A DNA stretch of 11,294 nt from NCBI GenBank assembly GCA_002433675.1, contig DJIP01000034.1, forward strand, positions 1 to 11,294, in the 5' to 3' direction. This DNA is from Halomonas halophila (GTDB lineage: Bacteria > Pseudomonadota > Gammaproteobacteria > Pseudomonadales > Halomonadaceae). The number at the start of each line of letters is the position of its first letter. Within the stretch, counting starts at the first letter, position 1. The position numbers and the translations under genes were made by a program. Below the pieces are notes generated by a model that saw nothing but the letters and a program-made list of their open reading frames with translations, was not told where the DNA came from and did not search any database. This document shows positions 1 to 8,714 of this stretch, one piece after another.

Positions 1-402
1 CGCGCACTGGCTAGTCCCGACTTCATGGCCCGACACTGCCCCCAGGGTGCGGACGCCGACACCCTGGTCCAGGCGCCTGCCATCATCTTCGGCCCCAACG
101 ATCAATTGCAGCACCGCTTTCTGGCGGCCCATGGCGTCAGCGGCCCCTTCCCGCATCACCGCTGCGCCAGCGTAGAAGGATTTCTGCGCCTGGCCCAAGC
201 GGGCCTCGGCTTCGGCCTTATCCCCGAAATTCAGGCGGGTCGGGAGCTCTCGACGGGAGAACTGGTAGACGTGGTTCCGGGCTGGCATCTGGACGTGCCA
301 CTGTACTGGCACTACTGGCGCCACGGCGGCGAGCCGCTGGAACGACTCGGCCGCCACCTGGCCGACCAGGCCGGTCACCATCTGCTGCCGCCTGGAGACT
401 GA
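1..402 (+). CDS. argP: LysR-family regulator, ArgP type, C-terminal part (5' end outside window)
   Basis: The frame is open from base 1 to the TGA at 400-402 and gives the last 133 residues of a protein that would normally be about 300. Only part of the LysR effector-binding domain is present; the N-terminal winged helix lies off the window. The start, ALASPDFMARHCPQG, matches the segment that in ArgP (IciA/LysG) proteins follows the central hinge strand, and the ending with LDVPLYWHYW is also typical of that family. ArgP senses lysine and arginine and controls genes such as the arginine/lysine exporter (known for the family). The partner exporter gene is not in view. The LysR assignment is strong. 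The ArgP subfamily is likely, but it rests on recognition of these short stretches. Confidence 0.8.
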   Translation, partial: RALASPDFMARHCPQGADADTLVQAPAIIFGPNDQLQHRFLAAHGVSGPFPHHRCASVEGFLRLAQAGLGFGLIPEIQAGRELSTGELVDVVPGWHLDVPLYWHYWRHGGEPLERLGRHLADQAGHHLLPPGD

Positions 403-492
403 TCGAGCCCGGCAAGGTACGATCCCGCCCCATGCAGCGATCAGTGTCGCGGGAACGGGGCCGGCGGTAAGTTGCTCTCTCGAAGTGAGCCG

Positions 493-795
493 TCAGTCAC
501 CCAGGCGTCGTGCCACGCTCTCGACCTTGTCCGCCATGCTCTGATCGCGGTCGGTACGGGTACCGAGCTTCAAGGTGGTGGTGATGCGTGGCGCCCCCAT
601 CTCGTGCACCACCTCGTGGCAGCGCTTGACCACCGCCATGACCTCATCCCAGGGGCCTTCGATATTGGTGCCGTAGGCGTGCATCTGGTGACTGAGACCT
701 GACGCCTGAATCTCCCGCTGACAAGCGGCCACGTGGTCGGATACCGAAACGCCCACGCCCAGGGGGACTACGCAAAGATCGACGATAACGTGCAT
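493..795 (-). CDS. MTH1187-family (UPF0045/YqgV-like) thiamine-binding protein
   Basis: A complete 100-residue protein that starts at the ATG read from 795 down and is preceded by a perfect AAGGAGG ribosome site. It opens with the strand MHVIVDLCVVPLG. Further on it has the HAYGTNIEGPW segment and the late strand APRITTTLKLGTRTDR, the pattern of the small ferredoxin-like MTH1187/YkoF family. Family members bind thiamine or a related pyrimidine and form tetramers. No catalytic activity is established, so the role here (thiamine salvage or sensing) is inferred. It is monocistronic: it converges on the ArgP-type gene, with 90 bases between the stops, and diverges from cfa with 215 bases between starts. 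No THI-box (TPP) riboswitch is evident upstream. There is no signal peptide or membrane segment, so it should be cytosolic. Confidence 0.85.
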   Translation of the reverse strand: MHVIVDLCVVPLGVGVSVSDHVAACQREIQASGLSHQMHAYGTNIEGPWDEVMAVVKRCHEVVHEMGAPRITTTLKLGTRTDRDQSMADKVESVARRLGD

Positions 796-803
796 AACTT
801 AAG

Positions 804-810
804 CCTCCTT
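804..810 (-). promoter_or_regulatory. Strong ribosome binding site of the thiamine-binding protein gene
   Basis: Read on the minus strand this is AAGGAGG, a full anti-SD match, 8 bases before the ATG at 795. It fixes the start codon. Confidence 0.85.
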
Positions 811-1000
811 GATTCTGTGCCAACCCGCCCGCGTTGTTCGCTGGAAAGGCATGCCAGCTGGACTATGCTGTTTTGCAACAATAAAGATAGCCGAAGGTCA
901 TTCAGGCCCCTGCCGACGGGGCGGTCCTGACCTCACTGCAAAGCGGGACCACTCTCCTGCCCGCTTCTCGATTCCCGGCCATGCCGCCTGCACGGACACC

Positions 1001-1006
1001 AGGAGG
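1001..1006 (+). promoter_or_regulatory. Ribosome binding site that decides the cfa start
   Basis: AGGAGG lies 4 bases before the ATG at 1011. An in-frame ATG at 981 would add ten residues, but only weak purine sequence precedes it. The 1011 start also gives a length and active-site numbering that track E. coli Cfa with a shift of one residue. Confidence 0.75.
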
Positions 1007-1010
1007 CCTC

Positions 1011-2177
1011 ATGACCAGCGACGCCCGCCCCCACCCCATCGCTCTACCGAACAATCGCCCTCGACGGATCATCGAGCAGTTGCTCGAGGGCTCGGGCATC
1101 TGCCTCAACGGACCTGCACCCCACGACATCCAAATCTATCATCCCGATCTGTTCGCCCGCATCCTGCACCAGGGCACGCTGGGGCTCGGGGAAGCCTACA
1201 TGGATGGCTGGTGGGAGGCGCGGCGCATCGACCAGCTTGCCCATCGACTGCTACGCCACGGTCTGGGCCAACGCTCGCGGAGCGCCACCAGCCACCTCTT
1301 CTATCGCCTGCAGGCAGGCTTCTTCAACCTCCAGAGTCGCGCCCGAGCCTATCAGGTCGGCGAAGTGCACTACGACCTCGGCAACGACCTGTTTCGCTAC
1401 ATGCTGGACGACACCATGTGCTACTCCTGTGGCTACTGGCGGCAAGCAACGACGCTGCATCAGGCTCAGCTCGCCAAGCTCGATCTGGTCTGCCAAAAGC
1501 TGGCCCTGCGCCCTGGCATGCACCTTCTCGACATCGGCTGTGGCTGGGGCAGCCTGGCCGAGCACGCCGCCCGTCATTTCGGCGTCAGCGTCACCGGCAT
1601 CACTATCTCCCGAGAGCAGGTGACACTGGCCAGGGAGCGCTGCCAGGGCTTGCCCGTCGATATCCAGCTGGCCGACTACCGTGACCTGCAAGGCCAGTAT
1701 GACCGGATCGCTTCGATCGGCATGTTCGAACACGTAGGCCAGCGCAACTACCCGACCTTCTTTCGGACGGTGGCCGACCTGTTGCCGGATGACGGACTCT
1801 TCCTGCTGCATACCATCGGCTCCAATACCTCCCGCATCACCGCGGACCCCTGGATCCATCGCTACATCTTTCCCAATGGCGTGTTGCCGTCCGCCCGCCA
1901 GATCAGCCAGCACAGCGAAGAGACGCTGATGGTGGAAGACTGGCAGAACTTCGGCCCCGACTACGATCCCACCCTGCTGGCGTGGCTGGCCAACCTCGAC
2001 GCCTGCTGGCATGACATTGCCCGGCACGACAACACACGGCACTGCAACGAACGCACCTATCGGATGCTGCGCTACTACCTGGCGATCTGTGCCGGAGCCT
2101 TCCGGGCTCGCTACCTGCAGCTGTGGCAGGTGGTATTCTCCAGGGGGCGAGAGCTTCGCTATGATGCCCCCCGGTAA
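1011..2177 (+). CDS. cfa: Cyclopropane-fatty-acyl-phospholipid synthase
   Basis: A 388-residue protein (E. coli Cfa has 382). It transfers a methylene group from S-adenosylmethionine to cis double bonds of membrane phospholipid acyl chains, a change that hardens membranes against acid, salt and stationary-phase stress. The N-terminal lipid-binding domain (about 1-115) includes GEAYMDGWWE at 60-69. The SAM-binding motif LLDIGCGWGSLAEHA is at 172-186. The residues that correspond to the E. coli bicarbonate and active site are all present: Cys140 (MCYSCGYW), Glu240 (GMFEHVG), His267 (LLHTIG) and Tyr318 (FGPDYDPTLLAW). The C-terminus GAFRARYLQLWQVVFSRG is highly typical. It stands alone on its strand, with 333 bases before the next gene. 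In many bacteria cfa is driven by RpoS, but I could not identify a convincing promoter here. There is no signal peptide, and the protein is expected to be cytosolic or membrane-peripheral. Confidence 0.96.
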   Translation: MTSDARPHPIALPNNRPRRIIEQLLEGSGICLNGPAPHDIQIYHPDLFARILHQGTLGLGEAYMDGWWEARRIDQLAHRLLRHGLGQRSRSATSHLFYRLQAGFFNLQSRARAYQVGEVHYDLGNDLFRYMLDDTMCYSCGYWRQATTLHQAQLAKLDLVCQKLALRPGMHLLDIGCGWGSLAEHAARHFGVSVTGITISREQVTLARERCQGLPVDIQLADYRDLQGQYDRIASIGMFEHVGQRNYPTFFRTVADLLPDDGLFLLHTIGSNTSRITADPWIHRYIFPNGVLPSARQISQHSEETLMVEDWQNFGPDYDPTLLAWLANLDACWHDIARHDNTRHCNERTYRMLRYYLAICAGAFRARYLQLWQVVFSRGRELRYDAPR

Positions 2178-2510
2178 CCTCGGAGTTGCCGGCAATACGC
2201 CGCGCTCTCGGTGAAACATGACGGGAACCTGCCTAGTCACTCTCGCTCCGGCATATCATCAAACACGCCCTTGCACCGATGTCTGCTGATCGATCCGCCA
2301 CCCGCGCTACGTCCACAACGCCCGCTATCAGTGGCCTGGCGAATACGTTCAAGCCTTTCCCTTCTATGGCGTAATCCACAAACGCAGAGTTTTGTCTGAT
2401 ATTTCTTAGTCCCTTGGACTGATATACCCGCCATACCCTGGCTTTAAGATGGTGGAGAAGGCCCGATACCTCGGGTTGACCCGCCATCCCGTGGCCAAGG
2501 ACTGCCTGCT
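2178..2510. other. 333-base intergenic region with no supported gene
   Basis: This lies between the cfa stop and the start of the cyclase gene. Short open frames occur on both strands (for example 2233-2487, minus), but none resembles a protein I know and none has a good ribosome site. I see no terminator-like hairpin with a T-run after cfa and no recognisable riboswitch. The stretch 2371-2450 is less GC-rich than its surroundings and probably holds the promoter of the cyclase gene, but no -35/-10 pair stands out. A purine run, AAGGA at 2497-2501, lies 9 bases before the ATG at 2511 and probably serves as its ribosome site. Confidence 0.5.
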
Positions 2511-3443
2511 ATGGAAGATCGTGACCCGCCGTCACCCACCCCGACCTGCGATGTAAGCGCGAGTCTTGCCTGCCTCAAGCGTGTCCCGGGGGTGCTGTTC
2601 ACCCTGAAGCGAGACGCGCGCGGTCGCTTGCAGCTGCCCGCAGTCACCGGCGAGGACCCGATGACGGCTCGCCTCAAGCCACTGCTGTCGATCAACGACG
2701 TGCGTCAGCGGCTCGGCGACCTGCTGGGTGACGCCTATGGCGAATTCATCCGGGCCATCGAGCACTCTGCCCACTGGCTGTCGCCGGTGTCCACGCGACT
2801 GCGCCTGCCGATCGGCGAACTCACCCCACACTGGTATTCGCTGGAGGCCCTGCCGGAACGCTCCGACGAGGGGATCCTGTGGCACGGCCTGCTGGTGGAC
2901 ATCGAGGATCAGGTCGCCGAGGAGCAACGTCTTCGCTACCTGTCGGGCACCGACGAACTCACCGGGCTGACCAACCGACGTTCGATGATGGGAAACATCG
3001 ACAGGATCACCTCCATGTCCAACCGCCATGGCACGCCGCTGTCGCTGCTGCTGATCGACCTGGACCACTTTGCCCTGATCAACGACACCTGGGGGCGCGG
3101 ACTCGGTGATCGGGTGCTGTGTCAGATCGCCGCCCTGGCATCCAGCCAGTTGCGCCAGGAGGACATGCTGGCACGCATGGGCAGCGACGAATTCGCCCTG
3201 TTGCTGCCGATGACACCCGCTGGCAGAGCGCGCGAGCTGGCGGAACGCCTGCGCGAGAGCATCTCCCGCCAGGACTTCGGCATCGGCCGACACAAGGTCA
3301 CCGTCAGTATCGGCGTCTCCGACTTCGTGCGCGGCTTGAGCAGTGCGCAACTGATGCAGCAGGTGCACGCCAACCTGATGGAAGCCAAGCAGCAGGGCCG
3401 CGATCGCGTGATCCAGCGCTGGCTGCCCCAGGGTTCTGCCTGA
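2511..3443 (+). CDS. PAS-GGDEF diguanylate cyclase (motif GSDEF)
   Basis: A 310-residue soluble protein with no membrane segment. Residues about 25-135 form a PAS domain of the type that begins PGVLFTL and ends GILWHGLLVDIEDQ. This leads through a short helix into the GGDEF domain from about 145 (DELTGLTNRR at 148-157). Cyclases join two GTP into the second messenger c-di-GMP. The metal-binding Asp is in LLIDLDHF (about 180-187), guanine contacts are Asn191 and Asp200, the signature is GSDEF at 224-228, and phosphate-contacting Lys and Arg are in EAKQQGRDRV (291-300). An RxxD inhibitory site, RQED, sits at 215-218, exactly five residues before the signature, so product feedback is plausible. 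Departures are Ser for the second Gly of GGDEF and Ala for the usual Lys after DxDxF. Activity is likely but not certain. It lies 106 bases upstream of recQ on the same strand; the signal sensed by the PAS domain is unknown. Confidence 0.9.
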   Translation: MEDRDPPSPTPTCDVSASLACLKRVPGVLFTLKRDARGRLQLPAVTGEDPMTARLKPLLSINDVRQRLGDLLGDAYGEFIRAIEHSAHWLSPVSTRLRLPIGELTPHWYSLEALPERSDEGILWHGLLVDIEDQVAEEQRLRYLSGTDELTGLTNRRSMMGNIDRITSMSNRHGTPLSLLLIDLDHFALINDTWGRGLGDRVLCQIAALASSQLRQEDMLARMGSDEFALLLPMTPAGRARELAERLRESISRQDFGIGRHKVTVSIGVSDFVRGLSSAQLMQQVHANLMEAKQQGRDRVIQRWLPQGSA

Positions 3444-3549
3444 CACCGCCACCTGAGCTGACACGCCGTCGCTTCATGCCAGTGCCGGTTTTGGGTACCC
3501 TTGCCCCCGATCCTGCCGCTGTCACAGGGCCCGCCATCAGGGAGCCAGC

Positions 3550-5508
<1,959 letters not shown>

Positions 5509-5575
5509 CTGTTCGACAGATGGGCTGGGCAGATCGTCGGGGCACCAAGGGGCCAGCCTTGCACGGTGCTCACCA

Positions 5576-7138
5576 TCAGCCCTCGCTGCCGCTGATGCCG
5601 TAGCGATTGAGCTTGTTGGCGATGGTGGTGTGGGATACGCCAAGGCGGCGCGCCAACTGGCGACTGGACGGATGCTGGGGATACAGCGAGGCCAGTACGC
5701 GCCGCTCCACCTCGCCCAGGATGTCATTGAGCGAGCCGTCCAGATCGATACCGGCAAGGCCCGCCGGCGCTCCCGAGGCCGGCAGCCGCAGATGAGCCGG
5801 CTCGATGACCCCGGTTTCGCACAGCGACACCGCCTGGAACAGCACGTTCTCGAGCTGCCGCACATTGCCGGGCCAGTGATAGCTGGCCATGCGCGCCAGC
5901 GCGGCGGAGGAAAGTGCAGGCAGTGCGCAGCCGATCTGACGCGCGGCACGATCGACAAAATGCCCGGCCAGGGCCTCGATGCCATCCAGGCAATCCCTCA
6001 GCGGGGGAACGCTCAACGACAGCACGTTGAGGCGATGATAGAGGTCCTGACGAAACAGCCCCTCGCCGCACAGGGCCAGCAGATCCTGCTGGGTGGCGCA
6101 GATCACCCGCACGTCCAGGTACGTTTCATCGTCGGCACCGACCCGTCGAAAGCCACCGTCCTGCAGAAAGCGCAACAGCTTGGCCTGCAGCCGCGGACTC
6201 ATCTCGCCGACCTCATCGAGAAAGATGGTGCCACCGGCGGTCAACTCCAGCAGCCCCAGCTTGCCCTCGGGGCGAGCGCCATCGAAGGCGCCCGGGGCAT
6301 AGCCAAACAGTTCGGTCTCGGCCATGGACTCCGGCAGGCCGGCGCAGTTCAGCGCCATGAACGGCGCCTGACCGCGCTGGCTGGCCAGGTGACAGGCCCG
6401 CGCCAGCACTTCCTTGCCGGTGCCGGTCTCGCCAAAGATCAACAGCGGCGCGTCTAGCGGCGCCATGCGCCGGGCCTCGTGGATCAGGGAGGCGAGTCGG
6501 GGGCTGGCCGCGAACATGGCCTCGAAGCCGCGCATCTCCTGGCGCTGCACCTGGTAGATTCTTTCTCCGATGCGATCGGCGCTATGCAGCGTGACCACAG
6601 CGCCGGCCAGCGAGGCCACGTCGTCGTGGTGTTCGCGGTGCAGCGGCGCGATATCGGCCAGGTAGGTGGCGTCCTTGAGCCGGATTCTTAGGCCGTTGAC
6701 CCGGGCATTGTTGCGACGAATCACCTCCGGCAGGTCGAGTTCCGGCAGGTAGCGATTCAGCGACAGCCCGGGCACCTCGTCGACACGCACGCCGAGCAGC
6801 TGGCTCGCCGCCCGGTTGGCCGCCACCAGGTGCCCCTCCATATCGATTGACATCACCGGGTCGGAGAGTGACGACAGCAGCGCCTCGAGCTCAAGCTGGT
6901 GGCGCTCGCTGGGCATCAGGCTGACCCGGCGCACCCCAAACACCCCGGACACCTGCTCGAGGCTCGGCTTCAGCGTCGCCAACTGGGCGTGCAACAGTTG
7001 CGGCACGTGCAGATAGATGGCGTTGCCGTGCTCGCCGCCCACCTCGCCCCGGGCGACGTTGACCCCGTAGTCGGCCAGCAGGGCCACGATATCGCGCAGG
7101 ATGCCGACACGATTCTGGCAGTGAACTCTCAAGCGCAT
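5576..7138 (-). CDS. phhR: PhhR/TyrR-type activator of aromatic amino acid catabolism
   Basis: A 520-residue regulator encoded divergently from phhABC, the arrangement known in Pseudomonas. An ACT domain (about 1-75, opening MRLRVHCQNRVGILRDI) should bind aromatic amino acids. A PAS domain follows (about 80-190, SDPVMSIDMEGHLVAANRAA). The AAA+ domain (about 205-435) has Walker A GETGTGKE (236-243), Walker B GGTIFLDEVGEM (302-313) and the HWPGNVRQLENVL segment (421-433). The C-terminal helix-turn-helix spans about 490-512 (SSRQLARRLGVSHTTIANKL), very close to TyrR. The sigma-54 contact loop reads GAFDGA (283-288), with Asp in place of the Thr of GAFTGA. That fits a TyrR-like protein that works with the housekeeping sigma factor, but this is inference. 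The start is chosen from the ACT domain; only a weak GGAG lies 11 bases upstream. Its leader overlaps operator box 1, which suggests autoregulation. Confidence 0.94.
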   Translation of the reverse strand: MRLRVHCQNRVGILRDIVALLADYGVNVARGEVGGEHGNAIYLHVPQLLHAQLATLKPSLEQVSGVFGVRRVSLMPSERHQLELEALLSSLSDPVMSIDMEGHLVAANRAASQLLGVRVDEVPGLSLNRYLPELDLPEVIRRNNARVNGLRIRLKDATYLADIAPLHREHHDDVASLAGAVVTLHSADRIGERIYQVQRQEMRGFEAMFAASPRLASLIHEARRMAPLDAPLLIFGETGTGKEVLARACHLASQRGQAPFMALNCAGLPESMAETELFGYAPGAFDGARPEGKLGLLELTAGGTIFLDEVGEMSPRLQAKLLRFLQDGGFRRVGADDETYLDVRVICATQQDLLALCGEGLFRQDLYHRLNVLSLSVPPLRDCLDGIEALAGHFVDRAARQIGCALPALSSAALARMASYHWPGNVRQLENVLFQAVSLCETGVIEPAHLRLPASGAPAGLAGIDLDGSLNDILGEVERRVLASLYPQHPSSRQLARRLGVSHTTIANKLNRYGISGSEG

Positions 7139-7203
7139 GGAGGGAATGGCTCCGCAAAAGGGTCACCCAACCTGAAGTTTCCGTCAGGCTGATCTGACTC
7201 GCA

Positions 7204-7221
7204 TGTCAAGATTTCGTTACA
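7204..7221. promoter_or_regulatory. TyrR/PhhR-type operator, box 1
   Basis: TGTCAA-GATTTC-GTTACA matches the TyrR-box consensus TGTAAA-N6-TTTACA at 10 of 12 arm positions, and the two mismatches are symmetric, so the arms are a perfect 6-bp dyad apart from one position. It lies 65 bases upstream of the phhR start. On the minus strand its left arm reads TTGACA, a perfect -35 hexamer pointing toward phhR, although no good -10 lies at 16-18 bases. Binding here could repress phhR and help activate phhA (inference). Confidence 0.8.
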
Positions 7222-7286
7222 GCCTATCGGAGACAGAGGAGCGCGTCCTGCATCATTGGTCGATAGTCGCCGTCCCAAGGCTCTTC

Positions 7287-7304
7287 CGTAAAGATTTTAT
7301 TACA
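7287..7304. promoter_or_regulatory. TyrR/PhhR-type operator, box 2
   Basis: CGTAAA-GATTTT-ATTACA also matches TGTAAA-N6-TTTACA at 10 of 12 arm positions. It is 118 bases upstream of the phhA ATG and 83 bp centre to centre from box 1. It shares the central GATTT with box 1 and sits in a locally AT-rich pocket. It is the more likely activating site for phhABC (inference). Confidence 0.75.
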
Positions 7305-7412
7305 GCAAAAGCCTGCGACACGGCGCCTATTTCCCGAATGTGCGGCTGCGTGACGAAAGCCCCCGTGACTAGACTCGACTCAGTCTCGATACCACAACAG
7401 TCGACAATCGCC

Positions 7413-7417
7413 GGGAG
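7413..7417 (+). promoter_or_regulatory. Ribosome binding site of phhA
   Basis: GGGAG lies 5 bases before the ATG at 7423. The 12-base string GGAGACACCATG covers site and start, and it recurs unchanged at the start of phhB. Confidence 0.75.
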
Positions 7418-7422
7418 ACACC

Positions 7423-8325
7423 ATGCACGCACCTTCTTCGTCCACCCCGCCTGCCAAGGGCACCGCCTATCAGGCCCGAGAGCCTGATGCCGACGGCGTC
7501 ATTCACTGGAGCGAGGTCGAGAACCGAACCTGGCAGACGCTGATGGAGCGCCAGCTGACGTTGATCGAAGGGCGTGTCTGCCAACAGTATCTGGATGGCC
7601 TCGAGCGCCTCGGCCTGCCCAGCGATCGTATTCCGCAACTGGGCGACGTCGATCGGGTGCTCCAGCAAGCCACCGGCTGGCAGACCGCCCAGGTACCGGC
7701 CCTGATCCCCTTCGACACCTTCTTTCAACTGCTGGCCAACCGTCGTTTTCCCGTGGCGACCTTCATCCGTACCCCCGAGGAGCTGGACTACCTCAAGGAA
7801 CCGGACATCTTCCACGAGATCTTCGGCCACTGCCCGATGCTGACCAACGAGGCCTTCGCCGAGTTCACCGCCACCTACGGCCGCATCGGCCTCGCCGCCG
7901 AACCCAAGGACCGGGTCTACCTGGCCAGGCTCTACTGGATGACCGTGGAATTCGGCCTGGTGGACACCCCGGACGGCCGGCGCATCTATGGCGGCGGCAT
8001 CATCTCCTCGCCGAAGGAGACCCTGCACGCCTTGTCCGACACCCCCCTGCACGCGCCCTTCGACGCCCTCGATGCCCTGCGCACCCCCTATCGCATCGAC
8101 ATCCTGCAGCCCCTTTACTACGTTCTGGACAGCCTCGACCGGCTTCAAGAACTGTCACGGCGCGACCTGATGGCGCTGGTCGAGGAAGCGAAGGTGCTGG
8201 GACTGTTCGAGCCCCGCTTTCCGCCCAAGCCCGATTCAAAGTCCAAGCCCAAGCCAACAGCCGACGAGGCCAGGCCTACCGGCTCGGACGATGCCGATAA
8301 CGACCGACGCAGCGAACACGCCTGA
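7423..8325 (+). CDS. phhA: Phenylalanine 4-hydroxylase
   Basis: A 300-residue iron-dependent monooxygenase that converts phenylalanine to tyrosine with O2 and a tetrahydropterin; cytosolic. The iron ligands are visible: His131 and His136 in [12 protein letters not shown] (127-138) and Glu176 in YWMTVEFGL (171-179). This spacing of 5 and 40 residues is that of bacterial phenylalanine hydroxylases. Other family stretches are [22 protein letters not shown] (split across 95-116) and the late [20 protein letters not shown] (225-244). Like other bacterial forms it has no N-terminal ACT regulatory domain. It is longer than the Pseudomonas enzyme (about 262) because of a hydrophilic tail from about 266, rich in Lys-Pro and then acidic. 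It is the first gene of phhABC, 37 bases before phhB, and lies downstream of two PhhR-type operators. Confidence 0.97.
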   Translation: MHAPSSSTPPAKGTAYQAREPDADGVIHWSEVENRTWQTLMERQLTLIEGRVCQQYLDGLERLGLPSDRIPQLGDVDRVLQQATGWQTAQVPALIPFDTFFQLLANRRFPVATFIRTPEELDYLKEPDIFHEIFGHCPMLTNEAFAEFTATYGRIGLAAEPKDRVYLARLYWMTVEFGLVDTPDGRRIYGGGIISSPKETLHALSDTPLHAPFDALDALRTPYRIDILQPLYYVLDSLDRLQELSRRDLMALVEEAKVLGLFEPRFPPKPDSKSKPKPTADEARPTGSDDADNDRRSEHA

Positions 8326-8353
8326 ACGTCTGTATTCCCCACCAACATCACCC

Positions 8354-8357
8354 GGAG
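8354..8357 (+). promoter_or_regulatory. Ribosome binding site that decides the phhB start
   Basis: GGAG lies 5 bases before the ATG at 8363. An earlier in-frame ATG at 8291 overlaps the end of phhA, has no comparable site and would add 24 residues that the family lacks. Confidence 0.75.
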
Positions 8358-8362
8358 ACACC

Positions 8363-8713
8363 ATGAGCGACACCACTCAGACCCTGACCGAGCAGTCCTG
8401 CGAAGCCTGTAGCTGGGACGCCCCCCACGCCACCGAGGCCGAGATCGAACAGTGGCACGCGCAGATCCCCGAGTGGCGGATCGTCGAGCGCGATGGCATC
8501 ATGCAACTGGAGCGGAGCTACAAGTTCCGCAACTTTCGGCAGGCCCTTGCCTTCACCAACAGCGTCGGCGAGATCGCCGAGGAAGCCGGCCATCACCCGG
8601 CCCTGTTGACCGAGTGGGGCAAGGTCACCGTGACCTGGTGGTCCCACGAGATGAAGGGCCTGCACAAGAACGATTTCATCCTAGCGGCCAGAACCGACGA
8701 GGTAGCAAGCTAA
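8363..8713 (+). CDS. phhB: Pterin-4a-carbinolamine dehydratase
   Basis: A 116-residue cytosolic enzyme that dehydrates the 4a-hydroxytetrahydropterin made by PhhA, so that the cofactor can be reduced again. The family signature is intact: [10 protein letters not shown] with His77 and His78, and the third catalytic histidine His95 in [10 protein letters not shown]. The His78-to-His95 spacing of 17 equals that between His62 and His79 of the mammalian enzyme (DCoH). The N-terminal [17 protein letters not shown] is usual for proteobacterial members. It lies between phhA and phhC in one operon; its stop TAA (8711-8713) is one base from the phhC ATG, which suggests translational coupling. Confidence 0.97.
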   Translation: MSDTTQTLTEQSCEACSWDAPHATEAEIEQWHAQIPEWRIVERDGIMQLERSYKFRNFRQALAFTNSVGEIAEEAGHHPALLTEWGKVTVTWWSHEMKGLHKNDFILAARTDEVAS

Positions 8714-8714
8714 A

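Noticed and set aside
423..454. TCCCGC/GCGGGA inverted repeat between the convergent ArgP-type and thiamine-binding genes
   Set aside because: A 6-bp stem with a 20-base loop and no T-run is not a convincing terminator.
841..869. Candidate cfa promoter CTGGAA-N17-TATGCT
   Set aside because: Only 7 of 12 hexamer positions match, which is too common by chance; there is no other support for a start site here.
1251..2240. 329-codon open frame opposite cfa
   Set aside because: It is antisense to a fully conserved enzyme, its translation is low in recognisable structure, and it lacks a good ribosome site.
2233..2487. Possible 84-residue protein in the cfa-cyclase gap (minus strand)
   Set aside because: No recognisable family, no ribosome site, and a length reachable by chance. 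A remnant of a larger gene cannot be excluded, but there is no sign of one.
5523..5558. GGCTGG/CCAGCC inverted repeat between recQ and phhR
   Set aside because: A short stem with a 24-base loop and no T-run; likely chance in GC-rich sequence.
7370..7375. Candidate phhA -10 element TAGACT
   Set aside because: Four of six positions match, but no -35 lies at normal spacing. An activator-dependent promoter could look like this, yet the evidence is too thin to annotate.
7305..7422. Sigma-54 promoter upstream of phhA
   Set aside because: I looked for GG-N10-GC with TGGC/TTGC context on the plus strand and found no acceptable match.
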